Source: an uncultured Granulosicoccaceae bacterium
GTDB taxonomy: Bacteria > Pseudomonadota > Gammaproteobacteria > Granulosicoccales > Granulosicoccaceae
Assembly (NCBI GenBank): GCA_937957915.1
Contig: CALGNZ010000064.1
Span: 1-62,545 of the forward strand
Direction of reading: 5' to 3'
DNA: 62,545 bases
Each line of letters opens with the position of its first letter. Position 1 is the stretch's first letter. Positions 46,627 through 55,194 of the stretch are shown here, in pieces. The notes under the pieces were generated by a model. It saw only the letters and a program-made list of their open reading frames with translations, was not told the origin of the DNA and ran no database searches. The translations under genes were made by a program, and so were the position numbers.

Positions 46627-47516
46627 TGGTAACCGGGAAGTTTAAAAGCACGCTGCGCTACCTGGTATCGATGCTCGTTGTCTGTGTCTTTGTCTTTCCA
46701 ATTGCCTGGTTCGGGCTTACCTCCATAAAGCCGATCTCCGCGGTGTTTAATAAAGACCGTGTCGTCGTCTTTGACTTTGAGCCGACATTCGAAAACTACA
46801 GAGTCACCGTTCTGGGTGGCCTGAAATCAGACACCAAATCTAACTCCAGTATTCTGATGGGTACCAGCGGCGAGGGTGCCTACGACGGACGTGGTTCGAT
46901 ACTGTCATCGCTGGTTATTGCTATCTGCTCAACCTTTTTGACAACAATTATTGCTTTACTTGCCGCGTATGCGCTGTCGAGGCTGGCATTCCGTGGTTCG
47001 CAGGGCTACATGCACTGGATACTATCGCAGCGCTTTCTGCCGCCCATAGCAATCATAATTCCACTGGTTTTTATTTTTCGTGATCTCGGATTAAGAGATA
47101 CCCACCTGGGTCTTATTATCGCACACACGCTAATCAACATACCCATTGCGCTGTTGATACTTAAGTCGTTTTTTGACGATGTGCCGATAGAGATCGACCA
47201 GGCAGCCATGATTGATGGTGCCTCGCGGTTTCAGTGTTTTTATCTGGTTGTGCTGCCAATGATAAAGGGTGGCATTGCGGCCACCGCAGTACTGTGTTTT
47301 ATTTTTTCATGGACCGAATTTTTATTGTCGTTGTTTCTCACTAATTCAATACGAACAGTACCGGTTAAAATTACCACGTTCGTTACATCGACCGGGTCTG
47401 AGTGGGGGTATATCTCTGCACTTGGAACAGCCGCAATAATTCCTGGGTTCATATTCATCCTTCTGGTGCAAAATCACCTTGTACGAGGGCTGACTATGGG
47501 CGCCATCAAAGATTGA
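46626..47516 (+). CDS. Carbohydrate ABC transporter permease, MalG-type
   Basis: 296 residues, starting in the stop codon of the first permease. The EAA loop is IDQAAMIDGASRFQCFYLVV. The periplasmic stretch between helices 1 and 2 is long (residues about 35-90), as in MalG. It ends GLTMGAIKD, the common MalG-type C-terminus. The binding protein gene follows after 38 bp. Confidence 0.92.
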   Translation: MVTGKFKSTLRYLVSMLVVCVFVFPIAWFGLTSIKPISAVFNKDRVVVFDFEPTFENYRVTVLGGLKSDTKSNSSILMGTSGEGAYDGRGSILSSLVIAICSTFLTTIIALLAAYALSRLAFRGSQGYMHWILSQRFLPPIAIIIPLVFIFRDLGLRDTHLGLIIAHTLINIPIALLILKSFFDDVPIEIDQAAMIDGASRFQCFYLVVLPMIKGGIAATAVLCFIFSWTEFLLSLFLTNSIRTVPVKITTFVTSTGSEWGYISALGTAAIIPGFIFILLVQNHLVRGLTMGAIKD

Positions 47517-47554
47517 TGCACTAAGCATCAACACCACACAGAGAGGAGAAGTTA

Positions 47555-49081
47555 ATGAGCTTTAAAAGCTTTAACAAACAAAATTTCATTGTTGACTCTG
47601 CGAATAAATTCACTGCGGGCAAAATGTCCAAGCGTGACTTTCTGAAAAAAATGGGCATGGCTGGTGTTGGCTTTTCGGCCTATTCCGCCGGCATGCTTGG
47701 CGGCAACAATCGACCCTTTTTCGGTAATCTGGCGCACGCAGCAGACAACACCACACCGCCTGAAGTAGCAGACTTTCTGCGTGAAGCCGGCAAGCCGTTT
47801 GCCGGAACAACAATTCGATATACCTCCGAGGCTACCCCGCCAACGAATGTACTGAACGAGCTGAAAGCAGAGTTTACCGAGCTCACCGGCATCAACGTTG
47901 AAATTGAAATTGTGCCACTGGAGCAGGTACTGGCCAAGGCGACTCAGGATGTTCAGGGGCAACTGGGTACCTATGACATCTACTATCTCGATCAGGCATG
48001 GACGTCGACGTTCTCGCCAGATACGTTTGATCCGGTAGAGTATTACGATTCCAAACCAGATCTGGCAATGCCTGGTTTTGACTTCGACGACTTCTCTAAA
48101 CCCCTTGTGGAAGGTATCTGTGAGTACGACGGAAAATGGATCGGTTTGCCGTTCGATATTCCGATATTCACGCTGATGTATCGTAAAGATATTCTGGAAA
48201 AGCACGGTATCGAAGTACCTCGAACCTACGAAGACTTCACCAAGGCTGTTGAGATGATCACAGTGGCCGAGAAAGAAAACAACATCTTCGGCACCGGTCT
48301 GCAAGCCAAATCAGGTCACTACTCGCTCGAGTGTGACTGGACACAGGCTGTCTGGGGACACGGTGGTGGAATCTTCGGTGCAGATAAGAACTTCTCGGGT
48401 AACGACGAGGCCGGTATTGCCGGTCTTGAGTGGTATCAGAATCTGCTGAAGAATTCACCCGCCGCGTCTGTTACATCGACCTGGGACGGTCAGTGGCAAA
48501 TGGGGGCTTCCGGTCAAATTGCATTGTGTCAGAGCTGGGCTGAATTTTTCCCGGGCTGGAATGCAGATGACTCAGAAGTCAAAGGCCTGTGGGAAATGGC
48601 AAAACCACTCGAAGGCAGCGCATCGCTTCGATCACGTGAAGACGTTGGCTTCGGCGAGATACCGGGCTGGGGTCATCAGGGTGGTTCAAGCATTGCGTTA
48701 TCGCGTTATTCAAAGAACCCCGATGCTGCCTGGTTATTCCTGCAGTGGGCATGTTCTAAAGACGTGATGACTCGCTGCACACTGATCGGTGGATTTGCAC
48801 CAATGAGAAACTCTTCATTCACTGATCCGCGGATCGTGGAAAGGAAAGGTCTCGAAGGTGCCGGTACCACTCGTCACCTCGATACCGTTAAGTGGACCAT
48901 CGATAACGTGATGGCTTCTGAGCCTGATCTGGCCATTTGGGCAGGTGTTGCCAATAACGAAATCCCGACAGAGCTTGGCAAACTGCTCACCGGGCAAGAC
49001 TACGGTGGCAGCGCTAAAAAGTGTATGGACCAGGTAGCTAAACTGGTTGATGCCGTTGTAGATGAAGCCGAGCTCGGCTAG
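47555..49081 (+). CDS. Sugar ABC transporter solute-binding protein with Tat-like signal
   Basis: 508 residues with an ATG after AGAGAGGAGAAG. A 25-residue extension precedes SKRDFLKKMGMAGVGFSAYS, a Tat-like signal in which the twin arginine is Lys-Arg (K26-R27); cleavage is likely near LAHAAD (about residue 65). The mature part is a family 1 extracellular solute-binding protein (FTELTGINVEIEIVPLEQVL, YDIYYLDQAW, GLPFDIPIFTLMYRKDIL). It binds a sugar or polyol in the periplasm. The substrate is unknown; the polyol island at 6.8-15.7 kb lacks a transporter, so a link is possible but unproven. Confidence 0.9.
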   Translation: MSFKSFNKQNFIVDSANKFTAGKMSKRDFLKKMGMAGVGFSAYSAGMLGGNNRPFFGNLAHAADNTTPPEVADFLREAGKPFAGTTIRYTSEATPPTNVLNELKAEFTELTGINVEIEIVPLEQVLAKATQDVQGQLGTYDIYYLDQAWTSTFSPDTFDPVEYYDSKPDLAMPGFDFDDFSKPLVEGICEYDGKWIGLPFDIPIFTLMYRKDILEKHGIEVPRTYEDFTKAVEMITVAEKENNIFGTGLQAKSGHYSLECDWTQAVWGHGGGIFGADKNFSGNDEAGIAGLEWYQNLLKNSPAASVTSTWDGQWQMGASGQIALCQSWAEFFPGWNADDSEVKGLWEMAKPLEGSASLRSREDVGFGEIPGWGHQGGSSIALSRYSKNPDAAWLFLQWACSKDVMTRCTLIGGFAPMRNSSFTDPRIVERKGLEGAGTTRHLDTVKWTIDNVMASEPDLAIWAGVANNEIPTELGKLLTGQDYGGSAKKCMDQVAKLVDAVVDEAELG

Positions 49082-49157
49082 ACAGGAGTCTGCACTGCAG
49101 AGCCCGTGCTTTCGTTCGTTAGCAATTGGCGATGATCTGCAACGCAGCTAGCTCCAG

Positions 49158-49191
49158 AACACCACTCTGCCACTTTTGGCGGAGTGGTGTT
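49158..49191. other. 14-bp stem-loop between binding protein and ATPase genes
   Basis: AACACCACTC (49158-49167) pairs with GAGTGGTGTT (49182-49191). The stem extends through TGCC/GGCG with one G-T wobble around ACTTTT. There is no T run after it. In ABC operons such hairpins often raise binding-protein mRNA relative to downstream genes. Confidence 0.8.
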
Positions 49192-49226
49192 GTAATGCAC
49201 TCCTACACACTCTATTAGATACAGCT

Positions 49227-50312
49227 ATGGCTTCGGTAAAAATTTCCAGACTGGACAAGGCTTACGGCAAGGTCAAGGTATTGCACCAACTTGATCTGGA
49301 AGTAGACGACGGCAAATTTGTTGTGCTGTTGGGGCCATCCGGTTGTGGCAAGTCAACGTTGCTGCGCATGGTCGCTGGCCTTGAGTCTGTCACCGGTGGT
49401 GACATTCTATTTGACGATAAGCGCGTTAACGATGTTCATGCCAAAGACCGAAACATTGCAATGGTGTTTCAGAACTACGCACTCTACGCACACATGACAG
49501 TCAGGAAGAATATGGCGTTTTCTATGCGCCTGAACAAAACTGACAAAAAAACCATGGACGAGAAAGTGAATTGGGCGTCCTCAATACTCGGGCTTGATGA
49601 TCTGCTTGATCGCCTGCCAAAGGAGCTTTCCGGTGGCCAGCGGCAACGGGTTGCGATGGGGCGCGCAATTGTACGAGACCCTGATGTATTTTTGTTCGAC
49701 GAGCCATTATCAAATCTGGATGCAAAACTGCGTGTGCAAATGCGCACGGAGATTAAGGACCTGCATCAGCGATTACAAACAACAACAATCTATGTTACAC
49801 ACGATCAAATCGAAGCCATGACTATGGCTGACGAGGTGGTTGTTATGCGTGGTGGCTATATTGAGCAAAGCGGCACGCCCATGGATATTTACGATAACCC
49901 GAATAACCTTTTTGTCGCCCAGTTTATAGGCTCTCCAACCATGAACACGCTTGAGTGTCAGGTGGCCGAGCACAACGGCGTAAAGGTTGCCGCCATCGAA
50001 GATACAATGCTGCCGTTGCCTGGTGACCGCAATTTGCAGGTTGGACAAAAGATTTTCTATGGCATACGCCCGGAACATTTTCAAATCACACCGCAGTCTG
50101 TCAGCGCGGGCAGCCAGCCAGGCGTGGCGGGAGTGGTAAGAGTGGTCGAGCCGACCGGCCCCGAGATTCATGTCTATTTAACACTGGCCGGACAAGATCT
50201 TTGCGCCATCACACGTGATCGGCTTGAACTACGACCTGGCGATAATATACAACTGCAGCCAGATTTGGCGCATGTACATCTGTTTGACGGTGAATCGAAA
50301 AACGCTATATAG
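49227..50312 (+). CDS. ABC transporter ATP-binding protein, MalK/UgpC type
   Basis: 361 residues from the ATG giving MASVKISRLDKAYG; the longer frame from 49176 runs into the hairpin and is unlikely. Walker A is GPSGCGKST, the Q-loop is in VFQNYALY, the signature is LSGGQRQRVAMGR, and Walker B is VFLFDEPLSNLDAKLR. The C-terminal ~120 residues form an OB/TOBE regulatory domain (YGIRPEHFQI), so it is the CUT1 type. It energises the two permeases upstream. Confidence 0.95.
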   Translation: MASVKISRLDKAYGKVKVLHQLDLEVDDGKFVVLLGPSGCGKSTLLRMVAGLESVTGGDILFDDKRVNDVHAKDRNIAMVFQNYALYAHMTVRKNMAFSMRLNKTDKKTMDEKVNWASSILGLDDLLDRLPKELSGGQRQRVAMGRAIVRDPDVFLFDEPLSNLDAKLRVQMRTEIKDLHQRLQTTTIYVTHDQIEAMTMADEVVVMRGGYIEQSGTPMDIYDNPNNLFVAQFIGSPTMNTLECQVAEHNGVKVAAIEDTMLPLPGDRNLQVGQKIFYGIRPEHFQITPQSVSAGSQPGVAGVVRVVEPTGPEIHVYLTLAGQDLCAITRDRLELRPGDNIQLQPDLAHVHLFDGESKNAI

Positions 50313-50808
50313 CCTCGGCTGAATACTGCCAGTGGTTGCGCAAACAGGCATCCCTGCCTGACAGCGCTCGGTGCGCCATCCCTGGCGTGCCGACCCCCTT
50401 TCCCGATCAAACTAAAAACTGATTAAACACGGGTAGATCAAAAGCAAGAGCTGCTTGTAATTTGGATGGTCGTGTTGGCTGATCTCGATAGTGGATAGGA
50501 AGTGGTTGGGTGTCGGTAACGCGCACCGCACCAATGTGATATCAAACCGTGGCAACTATAGATAAAGGGTGTTTTCTATACCCGTGCGTGCCCTCCTCAA
50601 ACATTATTAACACTTATAAACAGCGAACGTTTAATGCCGTATCGTGTAACCCGGGGCCGGTAGATTTTTGTCACATTGATGGTGCACGATAAACTGATCA
50701 TTTATGCGACCAGAAAACGTTAAGTAAATCAGGTCACAGCCGACACTCGAAGGAATACCCATAGAAACTTAAGCATTTGTTTAACTTTCTTCCTTAGAGG
50801 ACTGATTA
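50313..50808. other. Intergenic region with dispersed repeat and likely ompA-like promoter
   Basis: No gene. The first half is the dispersed hairpin repeat. A possible sigma-70 promoter is TTGTCA-16 bp-TAAACT at about 50670-50697, a weak match. CTTCCTTAGAGGACTG just before 50809 supplies the ribosome binding site of the next gene. Confidence 0.45.
50336..50450. repeat. Dispersed hairpin repeat, copy 2
   Basis: This aligns with 8729-8850. It contains two adjacent hairpins with TCCC loops: CAGGCA/TGCCTG (50345-50360) and GGTGCGCCA/TGGCGTGCC (50370-50391, two wobble pairs). It follows the ABC ATPase gene by about 25 bp and could also act as a terminator. A further shared block (GTGTCGGTAACGCGCACCGC) lies near 50510. 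Confidence 0.8.
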
Positions 50809-52011
50809 ATGACCTTTTTTCTGAATGAGCGAAAGCTGGTTCATGCGGCTCCGTTAACGGTAGCCATGCTGGCCGCTGCTATTACCGCCGGATGCACAAC
50901 CGGACCGACGAAATCCCTTTCAATTGCGGCAGATGACGGGTTTCAGCGATCAGTGTACGGCAGTGTTGGACTCGGTTTCAGTCATCTCGAGCCTGACACT
51001 GGCAGCAACCCTCAGTTCGATGTAAACGATCGTGTGGGCGGTGCCGGGCAGGTATCGGTCGGTGCGGATCTGACAAAGACTTTTTCGTTTGAGGCACATG
51101 CCACTGACCTTGGTAGTGCGGGTTTATCCGCGGCTGGTGGAAACGATGGCGGCGCACAGGCCGGGCGCCTCGGGTATCAGATGCTGGGCGCCAGTGTACT
51201 GGCTTACGCCGGTGGCAACCGGGGTAACGACGGGCGCCGGGGTCTGAGTGCTTATGGAAGGCTTGGTCTCGTGAGTGTCAACGATCATCAGATCGGTAAT
51301 ACGCTGGATCGTATCGACAGTAATCCGATACTGGTCGGCGCAGGTCTGGAATACGGCATGCGGTCAGGTCTTGGCTTTCGAGCCGAGGTTATGGCTAATG
51401 ATACTGATGTCATGTACGGCCAGTTGGGCATCACCTATCGCATGGCAGCAGGTGGCAAGTCGCGAACTATCTTTGCCTCCCGTAAACCTGTCGTGCAGCC
51501 ACCCCTGGCGCCACCACCTGAGCTTGCTGCTGCACATGCGCCGACTGATACTGATCTCGATGGTGTGTTTGATTTATTTGATCAGTGCCCGCAATCGCAA
51601 ATCTATGACATCGTTGGTGAGTCTGGCTGCGAAGCCTTTGCGCAGCGTATTGAGGTGGTTCATTTTGGCTGGGACTCAGCAGAGCTCGATGACAATGCAC
51701 GTGAGTCACTTGATCAGATTGCCATGCGCATGCGTGAAAACCGGGGGGCGAACCTTGGCCTCGCGGCTCACACTGACAGCACTGGCTCTCTGCCGTACAA
51801 CAAGTCGTTATCGATGCGCCGAGCGGTTGCAGTTGCTGACTATCTGCATACGCGAGGCGTTGATAAAGCGGCGCTGGCGATTGCTATCGAAGGGGACAGC
51901 GAGCCCACAGCAAACAATGCTCACGCAACGGGCCGTGGTGAAAACCGGCGGGTAGAATTGTACGCTACCGAACTACCAGCGAATAATCCCTGGCAGTTGC
52001 GCCGTAAGTAA
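50809..52011 (+). CDS. OmpA-family outer-membrane protein with TSP3 linker
   Basis: 400 residues with an ATG start. A lipobox-like ITAGC is at about residues 25-29, so it may be a lipoprotein. Residues 45-210 form a small beta-barrel-like domain (VYGSVGLGFSHLEPDTG, GLGFRAEVMANDTDVMYGQL). A calcium-type TSP3 repeat (DTDLDGVFDLFDQCPQ) and a C-terminal OmpA peptidoglycan-binding domain (AHTDSTGSLPYNKSLSMRRA, GRGENRRVEL) follow. The combination of lipobox and barrel is unusual. It probably links the outer membrane to the cell wall. A strong hairpin follows at 52026-52057. Confidence 0.9.
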   Translation: MTFFLNERKLVHAAPLTVAMLAAAITAGCTTGPTKSLSIAADDGFQRSVYGSVGLGFSHLEPDTGSNPQFDVNDRVGGAGQVSVGADLTKTFSFEAHATDLGSAGLSAAGGNDGGAQAGRLGYQMLGASVLAYAGGNRGNDGRRGLSAYGRLGLVSVNDHQIGNTLDRIDSNPILVGAGLEYGMRSGLGFRAEVMANDTDVMYGQLGITYRMAAGGKSRTIFASRKPVVQPPLAPPPELAAAHAPTDTDLDGVFDLFDQCPQSQIYDIVGESGCEAFAQRIEVVHFGWDSAELDDNARESLDQIAMRMRENRGANLGLAAHTDSTGSLPYNKSLSMRRAVAVADYLHTRGVDKAALAIAIEGDSEPTANNAHATGRGENRRVELYATELPANNPWQLRRK

Positions 52012-52025
52012 CACAGAGATTGTGG

Positions 52026-52057
52026 TAACCACTGCTGTAAGTTAGCAGCAGTGGTTA
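52026..52057. terminator. Hairpin after the OmpA-like gene
   Basis: TAACCACTGCTG (52026-52037) pairs perfectly with CAGCAGTGGTTA (52046-52057) around an 8-base loop. No long T run follows, so it is a likely but not classical terminator. Confidence 0.6.
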
Positions 52058-52108
52058 ATGCTGACCCAGGAGTGGTTGCCCTGGTTTTCTGTTGATCCTG
52101 CTGTTGCA

Positions 52109-52150
52109 CCGCAGCTATCAAACCGCAGCTATTAAAGCGCAGCTATTTAA
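52109..52150. repeat. 14-bp tandem repeat CCGCAGCTATYAAA, 3 units
   Basis: Units start at 52109, 52123 and 52137 (the last GCGCAGCTATTTAA). They lie between the OmpA-like gene and the end of the convergent VOC gene. Confidence 0.88.
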
Positions 52151-52160
52151 GCACGGGTTA

Positions 52161-52529
52161 TCACACCACGTGCAAGGCGCAAATCTTGTTACCTGCAGGG
52201 TCTTTCAGGTACGCCAGGTACATTTTGTCACCGCGCATTCCCGGCGGATCTTCGCAGGTGCTGCCGCCGTTATCGAGCCCGGCCTGATGCCATGCAGCTG
52301 CGATGTCGAGTGACTTGGCCAGAAAGCCAATGGTGCCTCCGTTTGCACCCGTGGCAGGTTTACCATCAATAGGCGGGGTTAGTGCGAACACGCCTTTTGG
52401 TGTGCGGTAAAAGCAGCGACCCTTATCGTCCAGAACGCCGGCTTCATAACCCAGCGCACCCAGTGTTGCATCGTAGAATTTCTTTGAGGTGTCCATATCG
52501 TTGACACCGAGCATAACGTGGCTAAACAT
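52161..52529 (-). CDS. VOC-family (glyoxalase-like) protein
   Basis: 122 residues with an ATG start, a complete single VOC domain. MFSHVMLGVNDMDTSKKFYD opens the fold with a metal-ligand histidine, and YLKDPAGNKICALH closes it with the paired motif. CYRTPKGVFALTPP-like residues line the pocket. VOC proteins include glyoxalases, dioxygenases and resistance proteins; the short form here cannot be assigned a substrate. A single-gene transcript is likely. Confidence 0.88.
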   Translation of the reverse strand: MFSHVMLGVNDMDTSKKFYDATLGALGYEAGVLDDKGRCFYRTPKGVFALTPPIDGKPATGANGGTIGFLAKSLDIAAAWHQAGLDNGGSTCEDPPGMRGDKMYLAYLKDPAGNKICALHVV

Positions 52530-52685
52530 TGCATTCTCTTTGGTTGGGAGCAGGAATTGTATCGATTCCGTGCGACGTATGCTTATCTATCTTCTCATGG
52601 CTTCACCCGGCCGGGGGATATACAGATGTAAAACGTCAACTACACTCGAAAGCGGGTAAAATAGTTCCCGGAATGGAGATTTAGT

Positions 52686-53085
52686 ATGAAGAGAATAGCG
52701 TTAGCTTATAGCGGTGTGATCTGCACGATCGTCGGCTTAAGTGCCTGCGCCACGCAAAATATTGAAACGTCAGTTCCTGCGCCCGTTATCTACATGGATC
52801 AGGCTGCAGTCACCGCGTATGTAACTGACAAAACTGAAGAGTACAGCAAAGGAGCAGGGTACTATGGCGATGATGGCACGATAAAAAATCAGATGGGACG
52901 GTAAAGACCTGTCAGGAACCTATGTAATCAAAGATGACGGAAATCTGTGCATGGTCGTGACTGAGTGGGGAGAACAGGAGGACTGTCAGCAGTATGCGGA
53001 AGTAGATGACAAGGTACTCCGCTTCTACGAAGGGCAACCCGTCGATAGCGTGAAGAAAGAAGGCAATGTGCTTGAGTCTTATTAG
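52686..53085 (+). pseudogene. Small lipoprotein gene with a frameshift at an A6 run
   Basis: The first frame (52686-52904, 72 codons) gives a lipoprotein signal with lipobox GLSAC and then GYYGDDGTIKNQMGR before a stop. A second frame continues from the A-run at 52883-52888 and reads WDGKDLSGTYVIKDDG, then NLCMVVTEWGEQEDCQQYAE, to a stop at 53083-53085. Removing one A joins them as DDGTIKIRWDGKDLSG, giving about 132 residues with two Cys in the C-terminal half. The joined shape resembles small periplasmic DUF995-like lipoproteins, a weak resemblance. It could be a real mutation, a homopolymer sequencing error, or slippage-dependent expression. Confidence 0.75.
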
Positions 53086-53367
53086 TAGAAAAGTATCTGC
53101 CCCGCAACGATGACTCGGGCTGCCTGTTTGGCGGCTCGGGGTGTCTTTAGTTCTGCAACCAGGTTCACTCAAGGCTGACGTGCGTCTCAGTCTGTAACTT
53201 TGCATCCCGGTGCAGTGCGGGGGGGTACGAAAGCGCTGCCCGATAGTGTATCCTTGCCGCCGCATTCTATGGCAGCGAGCTAACCAAGCGAATATTGCCA
53301 CCCCTCTGAACAGGTGCAGCCTCCTGGCTGACCTGGCAACAGCGTTACCCTACCGGAATCTCTATCA

Positions 53368-53943
53368 ATGTTTAACCCGTCTCAGTGGGCGCCAGGTAAC
53401 TGCCTGTTTGTTTTTGGGTCGTTAATGGACCACGATGTTCTTGAACTGGTTTCTGACATGCCCATTGCGACTCTGTCGATACGGGAGGCAGAAGTCGAAG
53501 GTTTCAGGCAGTGCGAAGTTCGCGAGGAGAGCTACCCGGTGCTGGTCGCCGACAAATCTGCCAAATGTCGTGGACTGCTTGTTGGTGGTTTAACCACGGT
53601 AGCGGTAGAACGCATTTTGTTTTTTGAAGGGGATGAATACACCCTTGAGCCAATCACTGTTACTGTTGAGAATGCCGATGAAGAGATCACCGGTGTCTAT
53701 TATTTCAGCGACACCGGCGCGTACACGGTGCGAGCTGAATCATGGAACTTCGATCATTGGCAGCAGCATCATAAATCGCCATTCATTGCTGCCAGTGCAG
53801 CTTACATGAATTTGTTTGGGCAAATGTCTGCCGCCGAGGCGGATGCCCGATGGCTTGAGATTACCGGTCAGTCCGACACTGGTGCGGAGCCATCAAACGT
53901 GTCGCCAGCCGGCATCTCGCCGTGTGCTGAACTGGCGTCTTAG
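53368..53943 (+). CDS. Gamma-glutamylcyclotransferase-like (AIG2/GGCT) protein
   Basis: 191 residues with an ATG start. NCLFVFGSLMDHDVLE matches the YGSL substrate-binding loop of the GGCT fold. RGLLVGGLTTVAVERILFFE and GDEYTLEPITV contain the acidic position expected to act as catalytic base. The family forms 5-oxoproline from gamma-glutamyl compounds, though many bacterial members are uncharacterised. The C-terminal ~70 residues are an extension (helical, HHKSPFIAASAAYMNLFG), giving a longer protein than YtfP-type members. Confidence 0.82.
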   Translation: MFNPSQWAPGNCLFVFGSLMDHDVLELVSDMPIATLSIREAEVEGFRQCEVREESYPVLVADKSAKCRGLLVGGLTTVAVERILFFEGDEYTLEPITVTVENADEEITGVYYFSDTGAYTVRAESWNFDHWQQHHKSPFIAASAAYMNLFGQMSAAEADARWLEITGQSDTGAEPSNVSPAGISPCAELAS

Positions 53944-53955
53944 TAAACCGTCTGT

Positions 53956-54162
53956 TTAGCCGGCCGGCTTCCTGAGCTGGCGGCCCGCTTCGAGCATTGC
54001 CTTTTTCGATATAAAAAACGCAGGGTTTGTCTGAGAGTTGGTGACTGCACGTCTGGCGATCGCCGCAAGACACACGATACCGATCGCAATACAACAAAAT
54101 GCCAGCATAATGAGAGGTTCCAGTAGAGAAATAACTGGCTGTGTAGCGGCGGTGCCAGGCAA
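53956..54162 (-). CDS. Possible small single-helix membrane protein
   Basis: 68 codons from a TTG, or 50 from the in-frame ATG at 54108. One strong membrane helix (LIMLAFCCIAIGIVCLAAIA) is followed by a basic, soluble tail (FISKKAMLEAGRQLRKPAG). No family is recognised. The hydrophobic segment supports a real gene, but the length and weak start leave doubt. Confidence 0.4.
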   Translation of the reverse strand: MPGTAATQPVISLLEPLIMLAFCCIAIGIVCLAAIARRAVTNSQTNPAFFISKKAMLEAGRQLRKPAG

Positions 54163-54447
54163 GGTATTAGGGAAAAGTGTTCACAACTCTCATTGCCCGG
54201 TGCTGAATCGACCAGCGCGTTGTGTAAATAGGTTTGTGTATTAACGGGTTATCGGGCCAAAAACGATTTGTGAATAACTGTGGCATCGCCAGGCTTAACG
54301 TTGTCGTGATAAACCCAACCGGCCGCAACGCTGGCCAGTAATGCGGCCGTCGGCTTTTGCGACTATACCTTCAGAGCTCTACTTCTGTGCTGGATAGTGT
54401 CGGGTATTGAGCGGGGTATGCCTGCCCGCTACAACGCTGTTATTACA
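54163..54447. other. Intergenic stretch with hairpin downstream of larB
   Basis: CGGCCGCA (54320-54327) and TGCGGCCG (54342-54349) form a perfect stem around 14 bases. Read on the minus strand, it lies about 100 bp after larB and is followed by GGTTGGGTTTATC, so it may terminate the lar operon. No gene is seen here. Confidence 0.5.
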
Positions 54448-55152
54448 TCAGGTTTTTGCTACTGACCCGTTCTGCTGGCTCTGGCTGTGTACGCTAATCA
54501 TATTAACAATGCGAAAGGCCGCGCAGGCAGCACCGTATCCATTGTCGATGTTTACAACGGATAGCCCTGGTGCACATGACGCCAGCGCAGCATGCAGGGC
54601 GGTTTCGCCCATGCGCGAGGCACCATAGCCGGTAGAGGTGGGCAGGCAAATAACCGAGCCAGATACCAGCCCACCGAGGACGCTGGGGAGTGCGCCATCC
54701 ATCCCTGCAACAGCGATGACCGCGGGGTACGTCTGTAGCGTGTCTACTTGTTCCAGCAGTCGCCATAGTCCGGCGACACCGATATCAATGAACTGATCTG
54801 TCGGTACGCCCAGGTAGGTGAGGGTGCGAATGGCTTCGGCGGCTTGTGGCATGTCTGATGTGCCGGCAGACACGACAGCCACCGGTAGAAATTTATTGGA
54901 TGGTGTTGATGTCTGGTTGAAGAACGCAGTTTTTGATACGGGGTCGTAGTCGAGCTTTGCTTTGTGCTCATCGGTGAATCGTGCGAATACATCTGCTTCG
55001 AGTCGTGTCATTAACGAGCTCGCACTGTTGTTGAGCAACTGATTCATAATCGTTGTCAGCTGTTGATCTGACTTGCGTGCGCAAAGAATTGCCTCAGCGA
55101 AACCGATGCGGTCTGTTCGAGCAGTATCAAGCAGAACTTCAGTATTACTCAT
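54448..55152 (-). CDS. larB: Nickel pincer nucleotide synthase LarB
   Basis: 234 residues with an ATG start, normal for LarB. The PurE-like AIR-carboxylase fold is shown by VAVVSAGTSDMPQAAEAIRT, then VIAVAGMDGALPSVLGGLVS and VICLPTSTGYGASRMGETAL. LarB carboxylates and hydrolyses nicotinic acid adenine dinucleotide to start the nickel-pincer nucleotide cofactor. It is the last gene of larC-larE-larB on the minus strand, 42 bp after larE. Confidence 0.94.
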   Translation of the reverse strand: MSNTEVLLDTARTDRIGFAEAILCARKSDQQLTTIMNQLLNNSASSLMTRLEADVFARFTDEHKAKLDYDPVSKTAFFNQTSTPSNKFLPVAVVSAGTSDMPQAAEAIRTLTYLGVPTDQFIDIGVAGLWRLLEQVDTLQTYPAVIAVAGMDGALPSVLGGLVSGSVICLPTSTGYGASRMGETALHAALASCAPGLSVVNIDNGYGAACAAFRIVNMISVHSQSQQNGSVAKT

Positions 55153-55194
55153 GGGTGACTTTCATTGTAGTGGCTTTGGCAGGGTGTTCGTGTG

